Shown here piece after piece: positions 1-8,297 of a DNA stretch of 64,000 bases. The notes under the pieces are model-generated. The model did no database searches. It worked only from the letters and a program-made list of their open reading frames with translations, and had not been told where the DNA came from. Where the stretch lies: NCBI RefSeq assembly GCF_030816295.1, contig NZ_JAUSXV010000001.1, positions 2,108,001-2,172,000 on the forward strand, written 5' to 3'. The DNA comes from Microbacterium natoriense. Its GTDB lineage: Bacteria > Actinomycetota > Actinomycetes > Actinomycetales > Microbacteriaceae. Within the stretch, counting starts at the first letter, position 1; the number at the start of each line of letters is the position of its first letter. A program made the translations under genes and the position numbers.

Positions 1-1101
1 CAGCGCCTGGCGCAGGCCGAAGGGCACGACACCGTCTGGCTGACGTCCTCCCCGCGTGAGGAGCGTGAGGCAGCTGCCCTCGGCATCCGCACGATCCCCA
101 AGAGCGGCCTGCGTGGTTGGTGGGCGACGGCACGAGCGGGAGTGCTCGTCGTGACCCACGGCTTCGGCGACGTCAACCGCTACGCGAACGGCGGGGCGTT
201 CGTGGTGCAGCTCTGGCACGGCATCCCGCTCAAGCGCATCGGCCTCGATTCGCCCGCGACGACGCAAGTGCCGAACGTGCCGGGTGCCGGCCTTCTTCGA
301 CAGGTCATCGGCTTCCTGTACCGAGCCTCGGCTCAGCGCATCCGCGTGCTCCCGGCCGCATCGCACCGTTCGCGCGGTCGGCTCGAGTCGGCGTTCGGCC
401 TCGGTGACGACCGCGTGGTCGTCACGGGGGAACCGCGTGTCGACGTGCTGTCTGCGGGTTGGCCCGATGAGCGCCGTGCGCAGGCATCCGCTCTTCTCGT
501 CTCCGCGATCGGAGAACTGCCCGGAGGCGCCCGCACGATCCTCTACGCCCCGACCTGGCGAGACGGCGCGGCAGATCCCGCCGTGCCGTCGGCTGAGCAG
601 TGGGTGGAGATCATCCGTGCGCTCGAGGCGACCAACTCCGTGCTGCTCGTGCGCTCGCATCCCCTCGGCGAGGGCGGCTATGCGCCGCCGCTGCCGAGCA
701 GACGGGTTCGGATGCTGGGCGCCGGTGAGATCGCCGATGTGACGCCTGTCCTCCCTGCGGTGGACGTGCTGGTCACGGACTACTCGTCCCTGGCCTACGA
801 CGTGGGCCTGCTGTCGACGCCGGTCCTCTACCTCGCTCCGGACGCCGTGGAGTACGACCTCTCGCGGGGCTTCTACGGGCGTTACGACGATGTCGCGGGT
901 CACGATGCGGCGACGAGCTGGGAAGAGCTGGTGGCTCAGCTGGTGCCCCTGCTGGAAGACGACCGGGTGTTCGCCGAGCGGGCTGCACGTTCCGCTACGC
1001 TCAGCGCTCAGATGCATGCGTTCCGCGACGGCGGCAACACCCGGCGCGTGTACGACGTGATCCGTGCGCGGGGTATCCCTGCGCCGAAGGGAGCAGCATG
1101 A
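1..1101 (+). CDS. CDP-glycerol glycerophosphotransferase family protein (5' end missing)
   Basis: The frame is open from the first base, so the N-terminus lies outside the window and 366 residues are visible. The TagF-type glycerophosphotransferase domain is recognisable from WHGIPLKRIG (about residue 72), YAPTWRD (about 182) and TDYSSLAYD (about 260). Family members transfer glycerol phosphate, or a related polyol phosphate, from a CDP-activated donor to a growing teichoic-acid-like chain at the inner face of the membrane. The ATG at 142 is internal to the conserved region and is not the start. The stop overlaps the next gene's ATG by four bases (ATGA), so the two are translationally coupled. 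Family assignment is firm; the polymer made is not shown. Confidence 0.88.
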   Translation, partial: QRLAQAEGHDTVWLTSSPREEREAAALGIRTIPKSGLRGWWATARAGVLVVTHGFGDVNRYANGGAFVVQLWHGIPLKRIGLDSPATTQVPNVPGAGLLRQVIGFLYRASAQRIRVLPAASHRSRGRLESAFGLGDDRVVVTGEPRVDVLSAGWPDERRAQASALLVSAIGELPGGARTILYAPTWRDGAADPAVPSAEQWVEIIRALEATNSVLLVRSHPLGEGGYAPPLPSRRVRMLGAGEIADVTPVLPAVDVLVTDYSSLAYDVGLLSTPVLYLAPDAVEYDLSRGFYGRYDDVAGHDAATSWEELVAQLVPLLEDDRVFAERAARSATLSAQMHAFRDGGNTRRVYDVIRARGIPAPKGAA

Positions 1102-2534
1102 CGACGGCCCGCATCGATGAGGCGGCCGAGGCGCTGATCATCTCCGGAACCGGTGCACGCCCCGAGGAGGCGACGCTCACCGGTCCGCGTGCGCGCGTTC
1201 AGGCCCGCATCACCGGGGGTGGCAAGACCTGGAAGGCGACGCTTCCGCTGCGAGCTTCACGCTGGGGTGGTGCCGAGCTTCCGCTGCCGGCAGGAGAGTA
1301 CGAGCTCGCTGTCCCCGGGGCCGGGCTCGAGACCCTCGAGCTGGCGCCGACTCTGCTCGCGGGTCTGCGGATCGCCGTGGCTGGCGCCGTCGTCTCGATC
1401 GCCGCGCCGATCGACCCCGTCTACGAGACGACCGAGGGACAGTCGACGCTGGAGGAGCGCTACGTCGCGCAGACCGGCGGCACTGAGAACGCGGTCTTCT
1501 TCGAGAGCTTCTACGGGCGCACGGTCGGCTGCAACCCCCGCGCCATCGACCGCGCACTCGCGGTCGCCGCCCCAGGGGTGGCCCGGTACTGGAGCGTCGT
1601 CGACCTCTCGGTCGCGGTGCCCGAGGGGGCCATCGCCGTGGTCGAGGGGAGCCCCGAGTGGTGGCGTGCTCGGGCGGCCGCGCGCCTTCTCGTGGTGAAC
1701 GACTGGCTGCGGCATCGATTCGCCCGCAAGGCGGGCCAGAAGGTTCTGCAGACCTGGCACGGCACGCCGCTGAAGCGGCTCGCCCTGCACCGGCCGGGTT
1801 TCGACCCTCGCCGGATGGCCGCGGTCGTGAAGGAATCGCGTCGATGGGACGTGCTGCTCGCGCAGAACACGTACTCGGAGCGGATCCTCCGCAAGGCATA
1901 CGCATTCTTCGGACGCCCGATCTGGGTCGAGGGGTACCCTCGCAACGACACCCTCGTGACCGGAGACGCGGCGGCGGTGCGTGCGGCGCTCGGCATCGAA
2001 GAGGGGGAGCGGGTGCTGCTGTACGCGCCGACCTGGCGCGACGACCGCACCGAGATGGTCGACTTCGTCGATCCGGAGGAGCTCGCGCAGCAGTCGGATG
2101 CTGTCGTGCTCGTGCGCGGGCACTCTCGTACTCTTGCTGCGGGGCGCGACCGGGTGGGCGCTCGGGTCATCGATGTCACGGGATTCCCCGAGACCTCGCA
2201 GCTGCTGCTCGCCGCCGATGCGCTCATCACCGACTACTCCTCGGTGATGTTCGACTTCAGCGTGACCGGCAAGCCGATGTTCTTCCTGGTTCCCGACCTC
2301 GACCATTACCGAGGACAGCTGCGCGGCTTCTACTTCGACCTCGAATCGCACGCCCCCGGCCCTCTCGTGCACACGCAGGACGAGCTCGTCGAGGCGCTGG
2401 CGGACCCTGAGGGCGCCACCGCGTACGCGGAGCGGTACGAGGCGTGGAGAGCGCAGTTCAACCGCCGTGACGACGGTCGTTCCGCCGAACGCGTGGTCGC
2501 GCGCATCCTCGATCAGGGCTACGTGGCGCGCTGA
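1098..2534 (+). CDS. CDP-glycerol glycerophosphotransferase family protein
   Basis: A 478-residue protein. The first ~120 residues form a separate, poorly conserved region. The catalytic domain has the classic motifs QTWHGTPLKRLA (about 216-227), YAPTWRDD (about 308) and TDYSSVMFDF (about 376), with the histidine of WHG expected to be catalytic by comparison with TagF. The start overlaps the upstream paralogue's stop (ATGA), which fixes it. Role: polymerisation or priming of a glycerol-phosphate-type wall polymer. Two consecutive paralogues suggest one primes and one extends, or that they act on different acceptors; the sequence cannot decide. A convergent glycosyltransferase gene follows after only three bases. 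Confidence 0.9.
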   Translation: MTTARIDEAAEALIISGTGARPEEATLTGPRARVQARITGGGKTWKATLPLRASRWGGAELPLPAGEYELAVPGAGLETLELAPTLLAGLRIAVAGAVVSIAAPIDPVYETTEGQSTLEERYVAQTGGTENAVFFESFYGRTVGCNPRAIDRALAVAAPGVARYWSVVDLSVAVPEGAIAVVEGSPEWWRARAAARLLVVNDWLRHRFARKAGQKVLQTWHGTPLKRLALHRPGFDPRRMAAVVKESRRWDVLLAQNTYSERILRKAYAFFGRPIWVEGYPRNDTLVTGDAAAVRAALGIEEGERVLLYAPTWRDDRTEMVDFVDPEELAQQSDAVVLVRGHSRTLAAGRDRVGARVIDVTGFPETSQLLLAADALITDYSSVMFDFSVTGKPMFFLVPDLDHYRGQLRGFYFDLESHAPGPLVHTQDELVEALADPEGATAYAERYEAWRAQFNRRDDGRSAERVVARILDQGYVAR

Positions 2535-2537
2535 GCG

Positions 2538-3608
2538 CTAGGGCAGGGGGGTGTTGCGTGTGCCCAGGCGCGAGGCGTCGACGGTATCGCGTGCGCCGCT
2601 GAGCACTCCGCCGATGAATCCGATGCCCCACGACAGATGCATCGTGGGCAGCACGGCCAACGTCCACAGCCGCTGGCGGATGCTGCCACCGCCGGGGGCG
2701 AGTGCGACGGCGACATCGAGCAGCGCGTAGGCGGCGACCGGCAGGTACACGGCCGAGGCCACGAGCGACGCAATGCCATCGAGCATCCCCGTCAGCTGCA
2801 GGATGCCGACCACGATCGCGAGACCGAGCAGCAGCACCAGGACGGGCGGAGCGAAATAGCGGATGCCGTTGCGCCGTCCGTATCGGCGGACGAGCTCGCC
2901 GCGCCAGGCGCCCGTAGCGCGGAACTGCCGCGCCAGGCGCAGCCAGCTCTCGCGGGGCCAATAGGTCACAGAGAGCCGGGGATCGAACCATACGCGATGA
3001 CCGGCCCGGCGGATGCGGAGGTTCAACTCCCAGTCCTCGCCGCGCCGGATCGTCTCGTCGAACAGACCCACCTCGTCGAGCACGTCGCGGCGCATCACGC
3101 CGAGGTAGGCCGACTCGGCCTCGCCCTCGGTCGCGCCGCCGTGGTAGGCGCCGCCGCCGAGTCCGATGGGGGAGTTGTACAGCCGTGCGACGGCCTTCTG
3201 GAAGGGCGTTCGACCTTCGGCACGCATGACGCCGCCGACATTGGCCGAGCCCGTGCGCTCCAGCGTCTCCAGAGCGCGAGCGGCATAGCCGGACGAGAGC
3301 TCGGAATGAGCGTCGACACGGATGACGGTGGAGTAGCGGCTGGCGCGGATCGCCCGGTTGAGCCCGACCGGGATGTGGGCGGCGGGATTGTCGACCAGGC
3401 GGATGCGGTCATCGTCTGCGGCGAGGCGCTGCGCGAGCTCGGTGGTGCCGTCGGTCGACGGCCCGAGTGCGAGCACGAGCTCGGCCGGAACCTCAAGCTG
3501 CTGCCGCAGGACCGACGCCACGGCGTGCTCGAGATACGCGCGCTCGTTGAGCACGGGCATGACGAAGGACACCCCGTCGAGGGGTGCGGTGGATCCGTGG
3601 TCAGACAC
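2538..3608 (-). CDS. family 2 glycosyltransferase, ExoA-like, with C-terminal membrane segments
   Basis: A 356-residue protein starting with GTG at 3608. A GT-A fold is indicated by FVMPVLNERAYLEHAV (about 15-30), the RVDAHSEL metal-binding region (about 96) and RRGEDWELNLRIRRAG (about 190). Two or three hydrophobic helices lie at about 250-335. The arrangement resembles succinoglycan-type ExoA transferases, which add a hexose to a lipid-linked oligosaccharide on the cytoplasmic face. It stands alone on the minus strand between two glycerophosphotransferase loci, so it plausibly glycosylates the same polymer. Donor and acceptor are unknown. Confidence 0.82.
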   Translation of the reverse strand: MSDHGSTAPLDGVSFVMPVLNERAYLEHAVASVLRQQLEVPAELVLALGPSTDGTTELAQRLAADDDRIRLVDNPAAHIPVGLNRAIRASRYSTVIRVDAHSELSSGYAARALETLERTGSANVGGVMRAEGRTPFQKAVARLYNSPIGLGGGAYHGGATEGEAESAYLGVMRRDVLDEVGLFDETIRRGEDWELNLRIRRAGHRVWFDPRLSVTYWPRESWLRLARQFRATGAWRGELVRRYGRRNGIRYFAPPVLVLLLGLAIVVGILQLTGMLDGIASLVASAVYLPVAAYALLDVAVALAPGGGSIRQRLWTLAVLPTMHLSWGIGFIGGVLSGARDTVDASRLGTRNTPLP

Positions 3609-3725
3609 ACGTCGATCATGTCACGCCGCCTGGGCCGTTCGCTGACCGGCGATACTCCGGCTAACGGAAGTATCTCGTTTGGCCGCTGAGGCCGCCGCAG
3701 CACCGCCGTCGGGATACCGAATGGA

Positions 3726-3731
3726 TAACCT
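3726..3731 (+). promoter_or_regulatory. -10 box (TAACCT) of a leaderless promoter
   Basis: TAACCT lies six bases before the ATG at 3738, so transcription would start at or within a base or two of the start codon. No convincing Shine-Dalgarno sequence is present and no clear -35 is visible. Confidence 0.5.
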
Positions 3732-3737
3732 GGACGG

Positions 3738-5018
3738 ATGGGTGCAGTCCGCGACGCGAAGAAGGCCTACCGCCTGCTGAAGAAGGCGCTCAGATCGCGC
3801 AGCGCCGTGCAGCGGGTTCGCCGTCGCCTGGGCGATGGTGAACAGCATCCCCTCGAGCACTACAAGATCGCGGTGTACTTCGCCGACGGCGCCGTGAACA
3901 TGTATCAGATGCGCCAGTGGTACCGACCGCTCGCAGAGCTCGCGAAGAAGTGGCCGGTGGTCGTGCTGTCGCGTAGCGCGACCGGAGCGGAGAAGCTGCT
4001 CGACGAGGACGCCCCGCCCGTCGCCTTCGTCCCCACCGTGCGCGACCTCGAACAGTTCATCGCCACGCAGGACATCCGCATCGTGCTGTATGTGAACCAG
4101 AACACCCGGAACTTCCAGATGTTCCGTTATGGCCGCCGCTGGCACGTGTTCATCAATCACGGCGAGTCCGACAAGATGTACATGACCACGAACCAGTACA
4201 AGGCGTACGACTACTCCTTCATCGCGGGTCAGGCTGCGCGCGACCGGCTCACGCGCACGCTCTGGGACTTCGACGTGAACCGTCGCACCTTCGAGATCGG
4301 CCGTCCGCAGGCCGATCACTACTCGGGCGCGCTCCCGTACACTCCCGACGAGCGCACCGTGGTGCTCTACGCCCCGACGTGGGAAGGGGATCGTCCGAGC
4401 GCGTACTACGGATCGATCGCGACGCACGGCGAAGCTCTCGTGAACGCGCTCCTCGCCACCGGGCGTCATCGGGTCATCTACCGCCCGCATCCTCGCAGCG
4501 GCGTCGTCGATCACGAGTACGGGGCGGCTCATCGCCGCATCATCGCGGCGATCTCGGCGGCCAACTCGGCCGACGCAGGAGCGCAGCACGTCTACGACGA
4601 CGGGCCGGAGCTCGGCTGGCAGCTCGCCGCGGCCGATGTCGCAGTGGTCGACATCTCGGCGATGGTGTACGACCGGCTCGCGGTCGGGAAGCCGCTCATG
4701 ATCACGCGTCCGGTCGACGACCGCGCAAGCGTCGACACGAACGGCTATCTGTCGGACTGCGAGTGGCTCACCGCCGAGTCCGCGCACGACATCGTCGCCG
4801 AGGTCGAGCGTGTTCATGCCGACGAGGCCGCGATCGCGCGCCTGCGCATGTGGGTGCAGCACTACTTCGGCGACACCACCCCCGGGGTCGCGACCGCGAA
4901 GTTCCACGCCGCCGTCGAGCAGCTCATGCAGAAGTGGGACGCCTGGCAGGCTCACGAGATGGGCGCCGTGCGTCCTGATGAGGACGACGACGACGAAGAG
5001 GCCGACGAGGACGACTGA
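3738..5018 (+). CDS. divergent CDP-glycerol glycerophosphotransferase family protein with acidic tail
   Basis: A 426-residue member of the TagF-like glycerophosphotransferase family. YAPTWEGD (about 210) is retained. The usual WHG..K motif is represented by FINHGESDKM (about 137-146) and the TDYSS motif by DISAMVYDRLAVGKP (about 303), so it belongs to a divergent subgroup. The last 14 residues are almost all Asp and Glu (from about residue 413), an unusual intrinsically acidic tail. The start is supported by a -10 box six bases upstream and by a basic first segment. birA follows four bases after the stop. Function in teichoic-acid-like polymer synthesis is inferred from the family; the altered motifs could mean a different donor. 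Confidence 0.8.
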   Translation: MGAVRDAKKAYRLLKKALRSRSAVQRVRRRLGDGEQHPLEHYKIAVYFADGAVNMYQMRQWYRPLAELAKKWPVVVLSRSATGAEKLLDEDAPPVAFVPTVRDLEQFIATQDIRIVLYVNQNTRNFQMFRYGRRWHVFINHGESDKMYMTTNQYKAYDYSFIAGQAARDRLTRTLWDFDVNRRTFEIGRPQADHYSGALPYTPDERTVVLYAPTWEGDRPSAYYGSIATHGEALVNALLATGRHRVIYRPHPRSGVVDHEYGAAHRRIIAAISAANSADAGAQHVYDDGPELGWQLAAADVAVVDISAMVYDRLAVGKPLMITRPVDDRASVDTNGYLSDCEWLTAESAHDIVAEVERVHADEAAIARLRMWVQHYFGDTTPGVATAKFHAAVEQLMQKWDAWQAHEMGAVRPDEDDDDEEADEDD

Positions 5019-5022
5019 GACC

Positions 5023-5790
5023 ATGCACCTGCCGCTCGCCGCTGCGATCACTTCGCGCATGGACTACCTGCCTGAGGCGGGCTCGACGAACGCGGAACTG
5101 CGATCGCGCGTGGCTGATGTCCATGAATGGCCGCACCTCTCCGTCGTCGTGACCGATAACCAGACCGCGGGCCGTGGGCGTCTCGATCGCACCTGGGTGG
5201 CGCCTGCGGGTACTGCGCTCGCGATCTCCGTACTGCTTCGAGAGCTGCCTGCTCCCGACCTGCGCGGGTGGATCCCGCTCGCCGCGGGCGTCGCGATGGC
5301 GGATGCCGTCGCCGCACAGCTCCCCGAACACGATGTGTCGGTGAAATGGCCCAACGACGTGCTGGTCGACGGGCGAAAGATCTGCGGCATCCTCGCCGAG
5401 GCGGCGGCGGACGCCGTGATCGTCGGAACCGGCGTGAACACGGCGATGCCGGCATCCGCTCTTCCTGTCTCGACGGCCACCTCGTTCGCCGTGCTCGGCG
5501 GTGAGGCTGACGCGGACCGCCTGATCGCGGACTACCTTCGCGAGCTCGACGGGCTGCTTCGGGCACTCGCGGCATCGGGCGACGCCGTCTCGAGCGGTCT
5601 GCACGCCGCCGTGACGGCCCGGTGCAGCACGCTGGGACTCGCCGTGCGTGTGTCGCTCCCGGGGGAGCGGATGCTCGAGGGCGTCGCGCGTGCGCTCGAC
5701 GCCGACGGACGCCTCCTGGTCGACGAGAACGGCATCGCGTACCCGGTCTCCGCGGGCGATGTCGTGCACGTCAGGCCCGCGGCGGTCTGA
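5023..5790 (+). CDS. birA: biotin--[acetyl-CoA-carboxylase] ligase
   Basis: A 255-residue monofunctional biotin protein ligase that activates biotin with ATP and attaches it to the carboxyl-carrier lysine of biotin enzymes. Visible motifs are GRGRLDRTW (about 46-54), KWPNDVLVDGRKICGIL (about 107-123) and a C-terminal SH3-like domain. There is no N-terminal helix-turn-helix, so it is a group I enzyme and not a repressor. The ATG at 5023 is chosen because the protein then begins just before the conserved core. Extending the frame upstream to 4810 would overlap the preceding gene out of frame and is rejected. It lies four bases after the glycerophosphotransferase gene, probably co-transcribed but functionally unrelated. 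Confidence 0.93.
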   Translation: MHLPLAAAITSRMDYLPEAGSTNAELRSRVADVHEWPHLSVVVTDNQTAGRGRLDRTWVAPAGTALAISVLLRELPAPDLRGWIPLAAGVAMADAVAAQLPEHDVSVKWPNDVLVDGRKICGILAEAAADAVIVGTGVNTAMPASALPVSTATSFAVLGGEADADRLIADYLRELDGLLRALAASGDAVSSGLHAAVTARCSTLGLAVRVSLPGERMLEGVARALDADGRLLVDENGIAYPVSAGDVVHVRPAAV

Positions 5791-5829
5791 CACGCCCGGA
5801 TTTCAGGGCCGGTTGAGCGCGGAGACGTG

Positions 5830-5835
5830 CACAAT
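5830..5835 (+). promoter_or_regulatory. possible -10 box (CACAAT) for the PH-domain gene
   Basis: CACAAT lies six bases before the GTG at 5842, giving a leaderless arrangement. GGAGGG lies directly against the start codon, too close to serve as a normal Shine-Dalgarno sequence, which favours leaderless initiation. Confidence 0.4.
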
Positions 5836-5841
5836 GGAGGG

Positions 5842-6387
5842 GTGACTCAGCCCGTGACGCTCGGCGGTCGGCCGACGATGCCGCCGCCCGGTGCGCCCGC
5901 GGAGGAGTTGCTGATCGCGAAGTTCCGCGGTCACGCCCGTCGCCTGTTCTGGTCGGCAGTGGTGCTGATCGCCGTGTTCGGGGCCACCGCGTACCTGTAC
6001 GACAACCTTCCGGGTCCCTTCGAGAACTGGATGCTGCTGTCGGCAGCCGGCGCGGCAGTTCTGCTGCTCGTCGTCGTGCCGTACATCGTCTGGTATTCAC
6101 GCACCACGACGGTGACGACGCGTCGGATCATCGTGAAGCAGGGGATCGGGTCGCGCAGCCGGCGCGAGATGTCGCACGCCCGCGGCTACACGATCGGCGT
6201 GCGACGGGGCATCCTGCAGCGCATGTGGGGCGTGGGGACGATCACGCTGACCAACGGGGTCGATGCGCCGCTGCGGCTCGCCAACGTGCCCAATGTCATC
6301 CTCGTGCACGAGACGCTCGCCGACCAGATCGAGGTGAGCCAGATCCTCGCTCACCGCGACGCGCAGGCCGGCACTGATTCCTTCTGA
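5842..6387 (+). CDS. membrane protein with bacterial PH (bPH2) domain
   Basis: A 181-residue protein. Two hydrophobic helices at about 34-58 and 65-87 are followed by a PH-like domain with TTTVTTRRIIVKQG (about 90-104) and a core ending ITLTNGVDAPLRLANVP. Proteins of this type are small membrane proteins common in Actinobacteria; their role is not well defined. GTG at 5842 is preferred, since the upstream GTG at 5827 has no proper ribosome site. ATG at 5878 is a third possibility. It stands between birA and purK and has no obvious link to the surrounding polymer genes. Confidence 0.75.
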   Translation: MTQPVTLGGRPTMPPPGAPAEELLIAKFRGHARRLFWSAVVLIAVFGATAYLYDNLPGPFENWMLLSAAGAAVLLLVVVPYIVWYSRTTTVTTRRIIVKQGIGSRSRREMSHARGYTIGVRRGILQRMWGVGTITLTNGVDAPLRLANVPNVILVHETLADQIEVSQILAHRDAQAGTDSF

Positions 6388-6415
6388 GGTGGTCACGGCG
6401 CGAACGCCCACCACT

Positions 6416-6474
6416 GGTCGAGTGAGCGAAACCCTCCACCGGTCGTGGCGCGAGCGAAGCGAGACGAAACGCGT
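6416..6474. repeat. REP-like GC-rich repeat, copy 1
   Basis: The segment at 6441-6474 contains the core GCGAGCGAAGCGAGACG. Its reverse complement matches 9855-9888 at about 28 of 34 positions by eye. A related half-element starting GGTCGAGTGAGCG lies at 6416-6428. It is intergenic, and such elements are dispersed in related genomes. Confidence 0.5.
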
Positions 6475-6547
6475 GTCTCCGACCGGAACTGCGGTCCGAC
6501 GCACCTCGGCCATGCGGGAGAATGGTCACGACGAATGGAGGCGGCAC

Positions 6548-7675
6548 ATGGCGCTGCGTGTAGGCGTGATCGGCGGAGGCCAGCTGGCCAGGATGATGAT
6601 CGCTCCGGCGGTCGAACTCGGGCTCGACCTGCGGGTGCTCGCGGAGGACGAGGGCATGTCCGCCCAGCTCGCCGCCACGGCGGTCGGCGACTACCGTGAC
6701 CTCGAGGTGGTGCGCGCGTTCGTCAAGGACGTCGATGTCGTCACCTTCGACCATGAACACGTGCCTCAGGCGGTGTTGCGTGCACTCGTCGATGAGGGGG
6801 TCGCCGTGCACCCCGGCCCTGACGCACTGCAGTTCGCTCAGGACAAGCTCGTCATGCGGGCCCGTCTTGCCGAGCTCGGCGTGCCGCAGCCCGATTGGGC
6901 GGGTGTGCGCGACACGAGCGAGCTCCAGGCGTTCCTCGACGATCACGAAGGGCGAGGCGTCGTGAAGACTCCTCGCGGCGGATACGACGGCAAGGGCGTG
7001 CGCGTCGTGCGTGCGGCGGCCGAGGCGCAGGACTGGTTCGACCAGCTTCCCGAGGGAGAGGCCCTTCTCGTCGAAGAACTCGTCGCCTTCGTGCGCGAGC
7101 TCGCACAGCAGGTGGCGCGGCGCCCCAGCGGCGAGATCGTGGCCTATCCGGTCGTCGAGACCGTGCAGCGCGACGGCGTATGCGCCGAGGTCATCGCGCC
7201 GGCGCCCGCCGCCGCCGAGCGGCTGGCGCAGGTCGCGGAGGGCATCGGACGGTCGATCGCCGAGGGACTCGGCGTGACGGGGATGCTCGCCGTGGAGCTG
7301 TTCGAGACCGACGACGAGCGGATACTCGTGAACGAACTGGCGATGCGCCCGCACAACAGCGGCCACTGGAGCCAGGATGGAGCGGTCACCGGGCAGTTCG
7401 AGCAGCATCTGCGCGCCGTTGCCGATCTGCCTCTCGGTGACACCTCGCCGCGCGCAGCCTGGTCGGTGATGGTCAACATCCTCGGGGGACCGGCGGCGGG
7501 AACCCTGGGCGAGCGGTTCGCCGGGGCGATGACCGAGCATCCTTCAGCCAAGATCCACACCTACGGCAAGGCGCCCCGCCCTGGCCGCAAAGTGGGTCAC
7601 GTGAACGTCTCCGGCGACGATCTCGACGACGCCGTCTACGTGGCGCGGGCAGCAGCTGCGCACTTCCTCGACTGA
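6548..7675 (+). CDS. purK: 5-(carboxyamino)imidazole ribonucleotide synthase
   Basis: A 375-residue ATP-grasp enzyme that converts aminoimidazole ribonucleotide, ATP and bicarbonate to N5-CAIR in purine synthesis. The N-terminal nucleotide-binding motif is GVIGGGQLARMM (about 6-17). The ATP-grasp core includes KTPRGGYDGKGVRVV (about 139-153), and the C-terminal active site shows NELAMRPHNSGHWS (about 262-275). The ATG at 6548 is selected because GGAGG sits seven bases upstream and the conserved core begins immediately; the open frame further upstream is non-coding repeat. purE follows after 106 bases with its own promoter. Confidence 0.96.
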   Translation: MALRVGVIGGGQLARMMIAPAVELGLDLRVLAEDEGMSAQLAATAVGDYRDLEVVRAFVKDVDVVTFDHEHVPQAVLRALVDEGVAVHPGPDALQFAQDKLVMRARLAELGVPQPDWAGVRDTSELQAFLDDHEGRGVVKTPRGGYDGKGVRVVRAAAEAQDWFDQLPEGEALLVEELVAFVRELAQQVARRPSGEIVAYPVVETVQRDGVCAEVIAPAPAAAERLAQVAEGIGRSIAEGLGVTGMLAVELFETDDERILVNELAMRPHNSGHWSQDGAVTGQFEQHLRAVADLPLGDTSPRAAWSVMVNILGGPAAGTLGERFAGAMTEHPSAKIHTYGKAPRPGRKVGHVNVSGDDLDDAVYVARAAAAHFLD

Positions 7676-7769
7676 GAGGCTCGACCGCTCGCGAAGCTGA
7701 GCGCGCACCAGGAGCCGTCGTACTCGGCAGTGAGGCGTGCCGTTGGGGGGAACTTCCAGGGGCAGACCG

Positions 7770-7775
7770 TACCCT
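7770..7775 (+). promoter_or_regulatory. -10 box (TACCCT) of a leaderless promoter for purE
   Basis: TACCCT ends six bases before the GTG at 7782. This supports that GTG as both the transcription and the translation start and excludes the GTG at 7737. Confidence 0.5.
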
Positions 7776-7781
7776 GTTGAA

Positions 7782-8297
7782 GTGACCGAGCCTCTGCACT
7801 CCTCTGCTGTCCCCCTCGTCGGTGTCGTGATGGGTTCCGACTCCGACTGGCGTGTGATGAGCGACGCTTCTCAGGCGCTCACCGAATTCGGCATCCCGCA
7901 CGAGGTCGAGGTCGTGTCGGCGCACCGCACGCCCGACAAGCTCATGTCGTACGCGCGCGAAGCGCGGGGGCGCGGCATCCGCGTCATCATCGCCGGCGCC
8001 GGGGGAGCAGCCCACCTTCCGGGCATGCTCGCGTCGATGACCGCTCTGCCCGTCGTGGGCGTCCCTGTGCCGCTCGCGTACCTCGACGGCATGGATTCCC
8101 TGCTCTCGATCGTGCAGATGCCGGCCGGCATCCCCGTCGCCACCGTCTCGATCGGAGGGGCGAAGAACGCAGGCCTCCTCGCGGCGCGCATCCTCGGAAC
8201 GTCGGATGCCGCGCTCGCCGACCGCGTCGAGGCCTACGCGCGCGACCTCGAGGCGCAGGTCGAGGCCAAGAACGAACGGCTGAAGGAGTCGCTGTGA
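7782..8297 (+). CDS. purE: N5-carboxyaminoimidazole ribonucleotide mutase
   Basis: A 171-residue class I PurE that rearranges N5-CAIR to CAIR, the step after PurK. Motifs are [10 protein letters not shown] (about 16), SAHRTPDKL (about 46) and the glycine-rich [12 protein letters not shown] (about 75). The start at GTG 7782 is supported by a -10 box six bases upstream. The stop overlaps the next gene's GTG by four bases (GTGA), so this purine enzyme is translationally coupled to an LCP wall-polymer ligase, an arrangement unrelated to nucleotide synthesis itself. Confidence 0.95.
   Translation: MTEPLHSSAVPLVGVVMGSDSDWRVMSDASQALTEFGIPHEVEVVSAHRTPDKLMSYAREARGRGIRVIIAGAGGAAHLPGMLASMTALPVVGVPVPLAYLDGMDSLLSIVQMPAGIPVATVSIGGAKNAGLLAARILGTSDAALADRVEAYARDLEAQVEAKNERLKESL

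Noticed and set aside
2637..3689. A 350-residue plus-strand frame opposite the ExoA-like gene
   Set aside because: No recognisable motif; codon-position bias and conserved motifs favour the minus-strand gene.
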